From: Thunnus maccoyii
Lineage: Eukaryota; Chordata; Actinopteri; Scombriformes; Scombridae
Assembly (NCBI RefSeq): GCF_910596095.1
Contig: NC_056551.1
Span: 8,481,001-8,545,000 of the forward strand
Direction of reading: 5' to 3'
Length of the DNA stretch: 64,000 nucleotides
The notes beneath the pieces were generated by a model, which ran no database searches, was not told where the DNA came from, and saw nothing but the letters and a program-made list of their open reading frames with translations. The translations under genes and the position numbers were made by a program. Of this stretch, positions 45,200 to 60,300 are shown in pieces. Position 1 is the stretch's first letter; every line of letters starts with the position of its first letter.

Positions 45200-48100
45200 A
45201 TGTCGTTACTGTGTGTCAGAGGTAAGTCTTAGTTGTTTTTTTATCTCTTTATCCGGCTAGAAACGACAATAAGAGGTAGTTTTACACGTAAACACCGACG
45301 TATGTTGACTTAAATCTGATAAAGTCAATGAAATCTCACAGAACAGGTTTTCTCGCAGGAGACATCCTCCCTCAGGTATCCAAAAAGTAGCTAGTAACGT
45401 ACATGATTTTACGTTTGCCTCTTCATTAGGTTAATGAAACACCAGAGTAGCCTAATATTTAAACTGTTTTTCCAACGAAGTGTTGCCTGTATTTTAATGG
45501 AGTCAGGAGTTCACCATACCAGCTGTTAAGGCTAACAGTATAATCACTGACCTCAGGTTTATAATGACTTTAAGATAATACAAAAACAGTAGCAATGAGT
45601 ATGAGTTATTATCTGTTTAGGATTACCCCAATTCACTATTACAGATCAGTTAATTTTGTGAATTATCAATGACATCATGTTTACTGTAGTGTTCATGGAA
45701 TTACAGGTTGGTGTATCTCTGATGGGTAGCTCAATTTGACTGGCAAATAGATTACTGATGAATGACATGAGCAGTGGGATACCTTTCATTAAAACCAGTA
45801 CCAGTACACAAACTCAAGCACAGGCCCTACTCACGATTTTTTATCAAGGGTCCATATTGACATAAAGTATTTTTTCATTGGTAACTTTCTCTCCTCATTT
45901 ACAAACAAAAATGAAATGTAAAAAAAAATAATAATTAAGTGAAACATAAAATAACAATCATTCTAGGGGCCCAAGTGACAATATAGTAATACACTTTATA
46001 TCTACAGGACCTTTCAAAACAGAATTACAGTTTGCTTTACATGAACACATTTCAATACTAAAACAAGACCGAAACAAATCAGGCTGTGGTGGGTTGATAC
46101 AAAAAAAAGTTAGGGAATCTGTGCCCACTGTAGCATCCTTTACAGCAGCAAAGCACATTATGTAATATCCAATTCTGTGACAACAAGACTGATGCCCAGC
46201 AATTTGGTCCAGAGCTGCCAGGAGGGCGAAAAAAACATGCTGCAAGCTCAAATTAGAGCTGTGAGCTTATTTCCTTTTAATCACATATGTATGTACATCT
46301 GTAAAGACAGAGCCAGTACCTTTTTTTTTCCAAACAGTGCTTAATATAAAGTTTGGCAAAAAATGTTAATGTAGTCATTCACAAAAGGATAAAAAAATTG
46401 TTTCTTCTTCTCTTCCACCTTTATGGTAGATAACATGACAAGTCAATAACTAAATCTTGTTATCATAATTATGCTTGTTAGAAATTACACACTCTTACAT
46501 TTATCAAATAAAAGGCAATGTTAGCAGTAACTTTGATAATCACAGTGGGCTTATATCTGTCAGTCCTGTCTCTGATCTATAATATCCTTCCAAGTGGTGG
46601 TGTGATTACCATCTGTTTCCTTTGTGGCCCTGTGTCAAATTGATGCGTAAAATATCATTGAGCATTTGGGTCAAAAACTGATCTTATAATTTTTGTTGGT
46701 CAGAGGAGTTGGGATTGAAGTTTGTTTGTGTTTGCAAATTTTTGTCTTGAACCATGGTGTAGCTATATTGTTAGTGCCTCCCTCCTACCAGTACTTGTCT
46801 CTCATTCTGTCATTGTCAAAATAATTTTTTCATAACTTTTTGAATGCATTTTGTCCAATTCATATTAGACTGACTTTTCTCTTACTTTCGACTGTATTAT
46901 TATTGTTAATGAAGCCGCTGATTGTGTCCCAGGTAAAGGGCATACTCCCTCAAATATCCTCTGAAAATCTAGCTTCTAGCAGGCAGGTAATATACATATA
47001 GGGCAGCCTTAGTCTGATGTATTGAATTGCTTCCACATGTTCTTATGCTTTTGGTGCCTGGCATTGAATTTTTGATGAAAACAACAGCCAGGTTATAAAG
47101 CTTCATACCTAGTCATAGACCCACCACAATTCCATTCTCCCTCCACTCATACCTGTTTACACAATCAAGCAAACACCTTCTGTCATGATCTCAAGTTTCT
47201 TCAGTGCCTTTGCAAATGTTAGCCGAGTCACTGTTGAGTTATGACTCAACACAACTCTCATCTCAAGATAGACAGAGCAGGAATCCTCCCCACTGAAGTT
47301 GCATAAAACAATCTTAAAATGATCCTGCTCAGTCATGATCCATCTGGGTTGTGTGTCTGTGCCTGTACACGCCTTCTGCCTCTGTTTCTATTTCTGAATG
47401 CTCAGGATACTTTTGTGCTGCAAACTTTTGAAAGTGGGTGTGTGAGCCTGAAAAACCTGGAACTAATACCACTGCTAACTGACCCTTATCCTGCTGCTTG
47501 TAATGAGATTAAGTTAAGATTGCAGGCTAATTTGGAGAACCAGTTAACTAGTAGCTATAGGTAGATAATAGGGTGTTTGCAAATTGTATACACAAGTAGC
47601 AAGAGGCAAACTGTCACTTGGTATACTTTTAAGCAAGTATGCCATTGTAACAGATAAAAATTGCAATGTTTAGGGTTTCCCTGAAGAAATTGTTGAACAG
47701 AGGTGGTAAGTATTGTCCCCTCCCTTCCTCTGTCTGATCATAGCCATTGAGGATACAAGTCCAGCTGGTCAGTATCTTGTGATCACTCAATTAACTGTAT
47801 AGCAGCATCAGACACACCCTGACATTAGTTACTAAGTGACTGCTTCAACATTCCCCACACTCATTACTTAAAAATGCGTCTTGTGTGACGTAGCACCACT
47901 GCTTGTTTTCCCTGAAGCTTATTATATGTCATGAAAATCTAATAATTTCGTCTTACATTAGCAGAGGTGGTCTTTATTTCAAGCTGGTCAGATTGCCTTC
48001 TTTATCAAATGCTGCAAAGTATTTATATGGACTATTTGGAAGTTGTGTAATCACTAACTGTGCATCAGCCCCTTCATACGTGGCACAAAGATGCACATAT

Positions 48101-51100
48101 TCCATTAAGGATGGAAACAGCCTGCAGCAGGAAATACAAGAACTCTGGGTGTGTGGGGACATAAAATCCAGATGAAAGTCAGTTTAAATGTATCCTTTTG
48201 AAGAAGAAAAAAATCAAGATATTTTTCTGTAAAAACTGAAAACAATAAGCCTCAGAAGAGATTCAAGCATCAATACTTCAGCTGGGAAAGAAAGAGGCTC
48301 CTGGCGGTGAAAAAGGTCACACAGAGGCAAGTCAGTCTGGTCCCACTTTCTTCCGAAAGTTCAGCCTAACGGCTCTGGTAATAAAGAGTTATTCTACTAA
48401 ATGGGGCCTTTCACTATAGAGCTTGTGCACCATCTATTTATTGATTACTGTTAGAGCAATGTCAAGCTGGTAGGTGTTATGCAGCCCAAAGATAACAGGA
48501 AAAAAGGTTGCTTGGGCAGGGGTTGTGTGTGATTAGCTGATGTTGTGACTCATCCCCTGATAGCAAAGCTTGACAATGTTGCTTATTTATTGCTAGTCGA
48601 GATGCTTCATCTCCATGGTGATGTCTTTACACAACAGATAAGTGGTTGCCCTTACAAGTGGACATGTGGGTGAGACTCCTGCTGTCGATCAGGGCAGGGC
48701 TGAGTGGACACATGTATCCTAATGATGCTGCAGTATTGGAGGTGTACAGATGCTGTTTCAGACACGTGATCACCTCAGCGACAGAATACCTGGTAATATC
48801 TGAGACCAGCTGGACAGAGCTCATACACGTCCTGAAGGAAGCTTTCGTGGTTACGGTCTTAAAAGAGCTGTGTGGGCCACAGCAAGTTTTTGAAGGAAGT
48901 GGTTGTGAACTGGATTGATGGTTTCCTTTGCTGTCCATCACTGATTGTTTCTTGCTGTGTTTTGATGGAGGGCAGCTGTCAGACGATAACCTGTTCAAAC
49001 TGAACAAATCGCCTGGAGGTTGTTGTTGGAATATGTGGAGGCAAAGCATAACCTAACTGTGCTGGAGGGACATTCAGACAATTAAAGCAATTAGATTTAG
49101 ACAGGAGGTAAATGTGGGTTATATTGTATACGTATTCGCCTAGTGAATGCAAAGTTATCACATAAGTCTTTAATCTGTTTAAGTAATGCATTAGAGTGAC
49201 ATTGGACAGATACAGCATTGAAGCGGCAATCTTTATTATCAAGAGGATTGCAACTAATTATTTTCATCATCACTTATTCTTCATTTATTAGAAGTAAAGC
49301 ACAACATGTAACAAAAGCCACTTTTCAAAAGCTCACTAATTAACCTCTTCCACTCCCCGAGGACGCTGGAGTCCGCGGGTGACATTACTGTCTTTCAGAG
49401 GCTGTAGCGGGCTCAGTTAAAGCTACAGTGAAGATACTTCTATCATATGAAACTAGGCAACCTAAGGAATCTATTCCAACCTTGCTAGTTTGTCGGGAAG
49501 TGGGCTAAAAAACACACCAAAGTTAGGCTAAATTTTGGTGAGGGAAAAACTGGTATGGCCATTTTCGAAGGGGTCCCTCGACTTTTCACCTCAAGATAAC
49601 TGAATGAAAATGTGTTCTATGTTCATTACAGATTTATCACTAGAAAAACTTGACACATAGTGCTGAGCTGCATTTCAAATTAATCTTCAGGTTCCAAGCT
49701 TTCAGGTGATGTATACCACTTCTATGTGGCGAATACTGTTGACCCGCTGTCTTTCCCTAAACATCCCGTTTCCCTCAAAAATGAGTCTGAGGTAGGGGGA
49801 CAGGAGTGAAATAAGTTAACACGCCATATCTTGTCTCTCTAAGATGTACAAAAACTGAAGTGTAAAAATGACATGTTGTGGTTTTAAAGGTTTAATGTGT
49901 AGAATTGGCCACCTAATTGAAATAAGGGGCAGCATTTCACCCAACCCCCCCTTCTCACACACACACACACACACACACACACATGCGTGTGCCACCCCAC
50001 CACCATTATCACTCACTGAATATAGTGTAAAGCTTACTGTTTACAATGCATCTGTGCTATGGCGTTGTCAAGATATCAAAATGCTACAGAGACAGTGCTA
50101 AATTACAAACGAGCTGCACAGATCAGAAAGCGGTTGCACCATGGAGATGAGTTACAACATGACTCTTAGCAACAACTAAATATTTACACACATGCCCCTA
50201 GGGTAGGTGTTAATCATAAAATATCACAGACCTCACTGATGGTAAAACAGCAGTTTTTCTGCCACACAGCATCATTTTTTCATTAATTGCTGCCATTTTA
50301 AAACACAGTAATCCAGTAGAGACCAAATTTAGCAATATGATATTTCAATATGGATCCAGCTTACTACAGTGTGCTATGATGCCAAATGGCTCATGCCAGC
50401 TTACACATAGCTGGTGCAACCCAGTGCATTTCATTGGATCAGCTGATATGAACAGCTGATGTCTCTCCAGCAGCATCTGCAGCAGCAGCAGCCAGCTGCC
50501 CTAACGACGTCAGTGCAACTTTCCAAATAGGCGTTATTTGGATAAACTGACCACATATTGCTGTCTACATGGTTACTTTCTCACCTGAAAAAATATTAAA
50601 ACAATAAAATGACATATTAACAGTCCTACAGCGAAAATTTCAACAGCATTCAGCCTGGTTCCACTATTATTGCCAGGGCTCAGGCCAGCGCTACTTCTTC
50701 TTCCCCTCATGTACGGTAGCTATGGGCCAGACGGGGCCGAAGCTAGCTGGTTAGCATGCTAACTTCAATACAATACATATAGGTCTTTGACATAACGTCA
50801 AAACTGTTATTTCTTCACATTCTGTTTATAATTTTAGTTAATTTTCTGGCCAGTTCTCACACATTATACCTTTTAAGCAGGGTTATGTGCAGGACTTTTT
50901 CTTGGCTCTGGATTTTGTTACTGTTGTACACAGTCAGGCTAGCCATTTCCTCGTTTTTGTGCTAAGCTAAGCTAACCAGCTGCTGGCTGCAGCCTTATAT
51001 TTAACGGACAGACATGAGTTCATGAGTTGTATCAATTTTCTCCACCAGAAAACAAACAAGCATATCCCAAAATGTCAAATTATTCCTTGAAGGGATTAAT

Positions 51101-54100
51101 TGATTATCAAAATTGCTGTGGATTTACTTTCTGTCGATCAAATGAATTGACTAATCATTGTATCAGTGATCAGTGAAATGCTATTCAGCTGCACTAAATG
51201 TAATAGGCTGGTGCTGGTGAACTGGCTCCATGCTTCCTACTATGGTACCTTGGTTTTATTGCCAGAACAGTGTCCACACAGGATGTCAAGCTTGTTTCAT
51301 GCATCATTGCACCTTTTGTGCATTGATTCTTCTGTTGACATACAGTAAGATTTGTTTTACTTTCCAATTGAAAACAGTGATACAGCAGTTCTTTGTCATG
51401 ACATACACTCCAGTCATTCAAGTGTTAAAGCCATGAATTAAGGACACACTAGTTACAAAACCACATTGCATTAGCTGTCACAACTGCATTAAGACCACTT
51501 GCTTGAAACCCCCTTGCTTGACTTTGGCTCTGTAGCAGAATAAATAGATGAGGAGATATAATTTTATAAAGAGTGATAGGAGGACAGAGACCCAGCAAGA
51601 CTATAAACCACAGAACTGCAGGCAGAGTGGTTGAGTGTAGCGAGCAGCAGAGTAGTGGAATTATGAGAGAAAGAGGCAGAGTGAGACAGAGAGAGCGCTT
51701 AGAGATTGAGGGTGTAATCCCCTGGCCATCTGTTGCTCTCTCTCTCTCCCCCTCTTACACTGGCTCCACCTGACCAGATCCAATAGCCAGCACAGAGCGG
51801 AAGTACGCCACTGCCTGCAACAGTAGTACACTGTGGTGTCATTTCCTGTTCTTACTTTCCTGTTTTCTGTCTGACTTTCCAATGATGATTTCTTTGTATT
51901 TGGAAATTACTTTTCACTTTCACTGTCACTTTCCATTTCCACTAATAGCTTACAGTAGTATCCATGAGTGGATTTTGAATAGAGCTGCATATGTAATACA
52001 AAAAAAGAGAAAAAAGAAAATACTATGATATTGACTCTTGCGATTTTTGCACTTTTGTAAAAATAAATTCATCCTTCTAAAAAGGTATACCTCTGTTGCA
52101 GGTATTTTAGCAAATGATTATTAAGTTATAAAGATCATAAAGTTATTAAGTTAATGATTATATTGATTATTCCGCCAATTAAACCTCCACAGTCACTGCT
52201 TCAAGTGAAGAAAATCCCTCCACGACGACACCAAGTTCCCCAAATGAGCCAAACACTCAGATAAACAGACCTCCAAACTAACTGTCAGGAGGGAAACTGA
52301 TGACAAAAAAGGAAAATAACAACATCAAATCTCTGTCTCGAAGCACATAAAACAACAGGCAGGAGTCCCGGTTTGAACTAATATCACGGAAAGTGAGCAG
52401 GAGTCGAGAAAAGAAGCATCACCGACTCTCCATGCTGAAGTTCCCTGCCAGAGAGGCTCCTTGCCCCAGTGTGCACCGCACAGGCAGACCCCCAGTGACA
52501 CTTTTTTTTTTTTTTTTTCATGTCTGTGACATATTCTACAAATATAGACATTGAAACTATAGTGAAAGGTGTAATGTTGCTGGTATGATGTCAATATGAC
52601 TGTCAACAGATCGTTTTCACTGTCTATTTTTACTGAGAACCACGTGCATCACATGGGAAAAAAATAGGCGAGACACCAAATCTCTAGCCTGTGTAGCCCA
52701 CATGAGCCGTGTGGCTGCTCTAACCTGTTAACACGGGCGCCGAATGAAAAGCAAAAGGTTCGGCGACGCACACCTCAACACTGTACCTGAATGCCTCTTG
52801 TGTAGATATTTTATTACATGCCTATTTTGGTACATTTACCTGCCAGTGTGGCAGATAGCCTTCCGAGATTTACTCACCAGATGGAAAATCTACCCGCGTT
52901 TGGAACTTGGCGGGTGTTAATTTTGGACCCTGATAACAAGTTGCAGTCATGTTCAGAAGAAAATGAGCACAGTGGAAAAAAGAAGAGGGGGGAAAAAACA
53001 GTAGGCTGATAGGATAACTGGTCCTGCAAAATAGTTAACTAAATGGCCTCTAAAGCCATAGAGGGCCCAGGACAGAAAATGATAAGCATCAGTTTCCACC
53101 ATAATGGCCCCCTGGTTTATTGCCCTCTGGTCTGTGTATCACAGTCCTAAATAACATCATGCAAATTAGGACATAAGGCCACTGTGCCAGCTCATTTGCT
53201 CCAGTGACAAAGAGATACGCCCATGGCTGAAAAGCCTTAGTAGAAGGCCAAAGAAAAAAAAAATCACACTTCTGGTTTCTCTCCACATTTCCACTGCTCC
53301 CTTTCCGCCTCACACTGAGGTATGTACAAGACAGGAAACTCAAAGTTCCTTTTTTCCCCATTGTTATCTTAAAATCACAAATGGTAACATCCGGTGTGTG
53401 GAATTCCATTTAGACGTGTTCTTAAATTGACTTTATATATTCATTTTCTTATATACAAATAGGCAAGAACTGTAGCTTGTTTTGGTTTAGTTCTTATAAT
53501 AAAGAATGTTATTTCAAACATAAGGGAACAAAAAAAAAAATTCTTCTCCTGCATAGTTGTTTTAATGTGCACAGAGAGAAGACGAGGGATGTTACATGAA
53601 AATATGAAAGCGTCATTTGTGCTTCCATCATCCCATTCTGCCCATCTGCCATCTCAGGCTCCAGAGGTTTAGTTGGTTATATGCCTGAACACATAACACT
53701 GCCACAGCAATCACAATTAATCCCCTCCAAAGCACTTCAGAATCCCATAAATGTTATTGTATAGATGGATCAAGGGGCTAAACATGGACAGTCTAAAAAT
53801 AAAACAAAAAAACACCATTTTCCCCCCTTTTTAAATAATTCTTTTAGAGGTTTTCAGAAATGGCTGCAGACATTTTGTATTTTTTTTTGTTATCTTAATC
53901 TGCCCCAGTTCACATTTGCCATTGTTTACCAGCTGTTGTGGTTTGTGATACAGCTGTCAAGGCTTATGCCTCTTGATAACATTAAATTTACAATCAGATA
54001 AAAGGTATTTGTCAGCTCTGATAAAGGTGTCAAGCTTAAGTAACTTATTTTACACTTGTATAATTGTTTAATTACACTTGGGGGTCTGACTCAATGCAAA

Positions 54101-57100
54101 TATTATGTCTTAATAACGTGACCACAAATAATCCAATATACAGGTTATTATTTCAAATGTATGCTCAGCATAACTGAGGTGTTACACATCTTTTTGTCAG
54201 AATATGAGTGTCTCATACTTATTTAGATGTTTGAAACAAATGAAGAAACTAGACAAATGAAATAGAACTACTCACTTCTAAGCTCTAGCAGAGGTTAGGA
54301 TTATTGTTTCATTGTCAGAGGGTTTTCTCGATGGGTTGCATTTGTATAAGAATGGATTGGTACCCGGAGATTAAATAAAGATTAGTTCTTCAAAGGCAGT
54401 TAATATGGACTAGTAAAAGGAAAAATGGAAATGAGGCTATTTACATGATAATGTCATGAGTGATGACATTTATGTGTTTTTACACGTGAAGTGTCCCTGC
54501 TCTTGCGGACGACAACATCGTGAGGCTGTTGATGTGTTTGTGTGATTCGGGTGTCACGAGTCATGGGCACACGGCTTCGCTTGTCTGCATATTAATGAAT
54601 TTGTCAGGCTTCAATAACATGAGATCCTGTCCACTGTTCATTACTCATGCATAGATAAGTTTGCATTTCTGACTTCTGTTTTCTCTACTGGTTCAACAGT
54701 GCATTAATAAGATTTCAATTAACATCACATTGTCATTTACACATCAAGTTCTGCTGAGTAAACCTTGCATTGTATGTCAGTACATTCCAAATAAGTTGAT
54801 TTTAAAGTGTTCTTGCTAGACTAATCATTGTTTTTGTTTTGTTTTACAGTGAAAAAAGCCAAGCTCCAGGGTCCTTCAGGTGAGTACATCATCCAAATGT
54901 TTCACATTTTCACTTTCTTTGTCTCACATCACGTTCTCAATTTCCTGGGAATTCAGAGCAGGTTTATATATTATGGGACTTTAATTTTGCCTTACTGGCA
55001 TATTTACACAGTTTGCAAGCTCTCAATCCTAACTTGCTACATGTATAGTAGTTGTGTTTGGAAAAAGGCCACATGGACTCATTCTGTCATGTAGGTTAAT
55101 CAGTCAAATTCTGGCAAGTCACTGAATGCAAGGGTTGATTTTACATTATGTAATCCTGTGTCCTTCTACACCAGGCCGTGCACCGGTGAGCTTACATGAA
55201 GATCGCTAGCTGCTAAGTCCAAATCCCCATGCTCTCCACCTAAGCAAATCCCCCTAGTGTTCAGCCTCACGCCTACCTTTAAGCCCTGTGACGTTTCCAG
55301 CAAGAGCAGGCAGCAGAACTGACAGAAAGTCATTGCGGCTTTGGATCCGCCGGTGACTCTCATTCTCAGTCCCCAGTTGACCTCTGTGTTCGTCAAGGAT
55401 AATTGCTAAAGTTAATTATCCAGTAGGTCTTTGCATTAGTTAAAACGTTTATTATTATTAGTCCCTATCCCTTCACCTTTGGGAAACGTGATGATTTTGC
55501 AAGGTTTCCGCATTGTGTCATGAATGACTCTGTTGCTCTGAGATATTGGGTTTTTGATTGTGAGGTTGTGCTGGCCTAGTCTATCTTGTCTGTGTCCTCC
55601 TCCCTCCCTTGGGCCACACCACATGAGACACCTGTCCCAGAGCAAACATCCAGGATAATTCAGTTAAGCCTGTCGTCTCCCTTTGGCAAAATGTAAACAT
55701 CAGACACTTTTTAGCTACTGGGCAAAGTAGGATTTATCAGATATTGGGCAAACGTAAAGTCAACTCAAAGGTTATGTTCATACTGTAAATGACAGTAAAT
55801 ATCAATTTGTTTTGCACATGCTACAGTACAGAGGAATAAAAATGAGTACTGTGTGCATGGGAAGTTAATGGAGACAGTTCTTTTAGCAAGTCTAGGGCTG
55901 CCTTGTTGCAGTGCAATTTTTTAATTTTTTTTATTCAACATTTAGTAGGACATTCACGCAGAAGAGAAGTTGTAGATAGAATTCAGAAATAATTCAATAC
56001 TATTGTACATCAGCTTGTGAAGATGTGATCATATCATGTTATCATGTTATCAAACCTCTGTTGTCCAAATCAATGATTCTAAACAATTTTTATTAAAACC
56101 TCACAAATTAAATATTATGATTTAGTTCATGTATTAAGAGATTTTTGTCTGAAATATAGTGTTTAACAGTTGGAATCAGTTTATTGCATTGAACATGAAT
56201 TTGATCATTTTGTTTGTAATTTTGCATACTTTTGCCATACCATCATATTTATCCATATTGTAAAAATAAACTATTGTTTTGGTACTGTAGTATTAATATT
56301 ACAGCCCTAGTAGTAGAGACCTGTTCAATGAGGTCTTTCAAGAAAATGTAATCAAAGATTCCTCTTTCAATCAGAACACCTCAGCTTAACAAAAATATCT
56401 CTGTAAAAATAAAAAAAGACAAAGGATAGACAGACATTATGAAATTATTATTGAAAACAATTATTTGGCACCTGGCCAAATGTTTCTTTTTGTTCAGGTT
56501 TAAGGAAATCATTAATATGTCATGGTTATTTATAATTCCCCTGCTCATGATAACCCTGACTCACTCTGCATACTGTAAGTGAACCTGTGACTTATTGGAA
56601 GATCCCACAAAGTTTACATAGGGCTGGTCTGTGATGTATTTGCATTGTGCTTTCACCACACCTTCAATTGTCTAGCTTTTAGGCCTGAGTTTGGAACTAT
56701 TACATTAAGTAGTTTCTGGAAAATATTAGTTGGACTAAAGGTGACCTTGGATGTGCCAGTGGCCAGCTGTCTGACTTTCCACTGATTGCCTCAGGAAACT
56801 GGAGCTTGATAAGGGCTGAGTGTTACTGAATTTGTGTATGTTCAGCCTTTGCATGTATACCCTACGTGCAGATTTTCTGTGCTGTTAGGTATTTTAGTTG
56901 TATGTTTCCCATAGAGCTTCTCTTTCAACAATACTCCAAGTGCCCAGAATACAGACTGTTCACATTGTGTTCAGTCCAGAACTCTACATACGTAGGTTTA
57001 TGTCTTCTGTTGCATGCAACATTAATGAGTGGTCTGAATTTGAAATGTCAGCTTTCCAACTGCCTGAGTTTTCCTGACTAATTTATTGAAAACTTCATCA

Positions 57101-57287
57101 TCAATCAATAATGGATGAAGATACTTGACTGAGGGCTCAGGGGGGAGTGGGTGGTTCACATACAGGGGCAGTGAGTACTGTAGTCTCATGACATGGACAG
57201 GACAAGCAGGCCACATCATCACACAATTCACTTCAACTTCCTTCTCTTCACAACACACTGACTGGTGTGTTTGGTGTGCTTCCACTA

Positions 57288-57345
<58 letters not shown>

Positions 57346-60300
57346 ATGCATTTTAAAATGTCAGGACCAGTTCTCACATTGAGGAAGATCCTACAAAGCT
57401 ATAACTTTTTACAGTATAGGCTTGATTTATGTGGTTTTATGTTGTGTGTTTGCGTGTACGGGCTGACCTGGATATGGGCAAGGTCAATACTATCAGTCAC
57501 TATTTCCTTATGATGGATATATTAGTAGTATCTGTGTATATGTTGGTAAAAAAGAAAGTAAGAAAATGTATCACTGGAATTTGTAGATCTATGGGCTGCA
57601 TGTAGAGTTAATGACTTTCATTTTTCTTTGTTTAACTCAAATAGATGCTTTTTATAGTCACAGTCATTACAATTTAATTTCAAGTTTCACAAGATTGATA
57701 ACTTGAACATTGCTATTCTTTTATATCAGGGGTTACTGTCATCTTTGATAATAAAACATTTTGACAGATCTCTCTAAACTGAAGCTACATTTCAGGGATT
57801 ATTGCAAAGAAAAGTTTGTAACTGTTTATGATTCGTGTTAATGTTAACTGCATGTCATCGGTAAAGAAAAAGAAAACAAAACAAAAAAAAAAACCCAAAT
57901 ATTAAGACAGTTCCAGCCCTACTTTGTGTTTTTCCAAGCAGTTAAGGCTGCTTCCTCCTCAACAGTGTATCAGCCACAGTTTACAGTGCCTGCAGTAAAG
58001 GGCCCACAGCCACTAAGTGGCTCTTATCTAATCCATACATCCTCTTCCCTTATCTCATCTCTTCTATTCATGGGAGCCAGCCCAAGTGTGGCACAAGGCA
58101 TGGACTATCTAATTAGGGAAAGGCTTGAGCATCCCCCAGGCTCCTTTTGTAATAATGCCTGTGTTTTGTCGCTAGATTTGCTACTGTCCTCTTGAGACAC
58201 TAATTAGGTCTGCGTCTTGTCACTCATGGTACTTATAGGCTGGACAATGCTTTTAGACAGTGTCATGTCAGCTGTGCTTTTAGTACAGCTTTTTATTTTG
58301 GGGTCTAAACTAATCCTAATTTATGTTGTGTGTCAGTGGAATGTTGTAAGAATCCACCTGTGTCAACTATTTACTGTCTCATTGTGTCAAGAGTTGTGTT
58401 TACTTATCTGGCTGCTGTGTTAAACACTATGTGCAGAGTAAATGTTTCAATATGTTGCTAGGGTAACCAGGAAAATCTTTGTTTAGTGTGGTCAGGTGAT
58501 CAGTCTGCAAACGAACAGCTGATGCCTTACTTTTATTTCCCATAGACCAAAAGGTAGAGTGTGTGTGTGGGTGTATTGTGTGTTTGCCCCAGAAATCATG
58601 AACATGACAGTGCGGTCAGTTTTAAAAAAAAAAAAGAAATAAAAAAGAAAAGTTGTATGCTGAAATGTCATGTTAATATTGCATGTCATATTTTTTTCTC
58701 TGTTTTATTAGGTATCTCTTATAATTGTTTAACTTAACATTGTTAATGTTTAATATTACTTAATATTTTGGAGGTGCATTGATGGCACAGTAGTAGATTT
58801 TGATCAGTAGAAACAATACTCTGTAATACTGTGATTGATAAATGTGAAAAACTAAATGAGATGAGTTGTATTTTGTAGGGCTGGTTGACATGATGATATA
58901 CACTCATTTACAGAAGCCGCATTAGGTACTAAGAGGGTTTTAAAGAGGGTTTTAAAATACTCAGGTTACCGTGAATGATATACAGTAAAGAGTGTGGAGA
59001 CTTAACTGTAATAAATACCAAGGTAGCTCTCCCTTTTTAATATCTCTGGATGTATCAGGCCATTGTTAGCACCGTTGCAAATCAGTGAGTACTGCATCAA
59101 TGTGATGAAATATCTAAATTTGAGATAAATTTAATTCAATGGATCAGCCAAAATTAGACATTATCATTAGCTTATTTCTTCTATAAACAGCTTCACATGC
59201 ATTTCCAGAAAATGTACTATAACATGATATATATTTTTATCACAACATTAAGTTAGATATAATGGCATAGAGGATTTTATCCATATTGCCCACCCCTAGT
59301 CAGTCATACAACCCATACCCATCCACGTTTTTCAGCATTTCTAATCTAAGCTGTTCCTCCAGTCCCTCTAGCTGCTTTTGTGCCCAGGTAGGCAGTCAGA
59401 TTTATGCTGCTGGAAGGGGGTAGTCACAAGGAGGACCACCAGTGGTGCAAAGCTAGTAACTACCAGAGTGAAGCTGAGCACATCAGCAGGCACGTGTTGA
59501 TGCTCCCTCGCCCTACTGAGGGAAATGAAAAGTGGTGGTTGTGTCACGGGCCGTCTAATCCCCCTCTCCCTCCCCCTCCCTCACCCCTCACCCCTGCCCA
59601 GCGCTGACAGCTGGTACTGACGGTCATCATCGCTCCGTTGTCCGGGACTACTGGCTGAGAGGAGGCTGACGGAGATCACTGGGTGTGAAAGTTGTCTACA
59701 CAGACAGATAGGCACTTGAATCTGTGTCTCAGCTGCTAGTTTCAACAGCCAGCAGAGTTCCAGCAGTGTTCATTTAATGCAAAAATGGCCCAGCTGTCAT
59801 ACAGTATTTGGACTTTGTTTGTGGTCGGAAACAAACAGGAAAATTAAATTCAACTGACACCGTCACCCCTGACCTAACTAAATTTCAATTTCAGTCTTGA
59901 TGGTATTAGGGCTGACGGAGACCTTTTCTGCAGTAGTAACAGGTCAGGAGTGACTTGTGTCTTATTACGTCATCAGCAGACGGGCTTCCTCTGTTGTATA
60001 CTGTATGTTTAGAACGCCATTATTAAAACTAGGTTCAAATGAAGCTAGGACATAGGAGGCAGTTGAATCCTTTGGTTGCATTTGCTGTGTGGGGTTGGCT
60101 CTTGGTGGAGATTAACAGGGTCAGTTAGCTAGCCTGGCATGGCTTGGCTTGACATAGTTTGGGGGAGGAGACTTATCTGCTTTCACTCTCACTAGAGCTC
60201 CTGATGTTATTTTCTCCCACACACAGACAAATTAGAACTGGCATGTATCCATTCGAATGTCAGATCTCCTGCTTGTTTGTTTATGAGCTGCGTTTCATTT

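Larger units (their letters stand above)
49820..51096 (+). repeat. Common fish repeat, split by an inserted element
   Basis: The left piece (CATATCTTGTCTCTC to ACATGTTGTGGTT) and right piece (GGTTATGTGCAGGACTTTTT, GTGCTAAGCTAAGCTAACC, CCCAAAATGTCAAATTATTC) belong together: the copy at 61,879-62,395 has the two parts joined. The gap between them is the element at 49,884-50,876. Confidence 0.6.
45222..54849 (+). other. UNC13B: UNC13B intron 1 (9.6 kb)
   Basis: It begins GTAAGT and ends TTTTACAG. Apart from the repeats listed separately I recognise no gene. Overlapping open frames occur on both strands at about 48,627-49,049 but have no recognisable similarity. A stretch at about 54,480-54,660, just before exon 2, is richer in CpG and homeodomain-like ATTAATGA sites than its surroundings and may be regulatory. 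Confidence 0.85.

Noticed and set aside
48627..49049. Overlapping open frames on both strands (90 and 140 codons) in UNC13B intron 1
   Set aside because: No family recognised, composition is not protein-like, and no splice-site or promoter support. Could be revisited with RNA-seq.
57022..57382. Frames with His-Thr or Val-Cys repeats
   Set aside because: They are translations of the (TG)n array in UNC13B intron 2.
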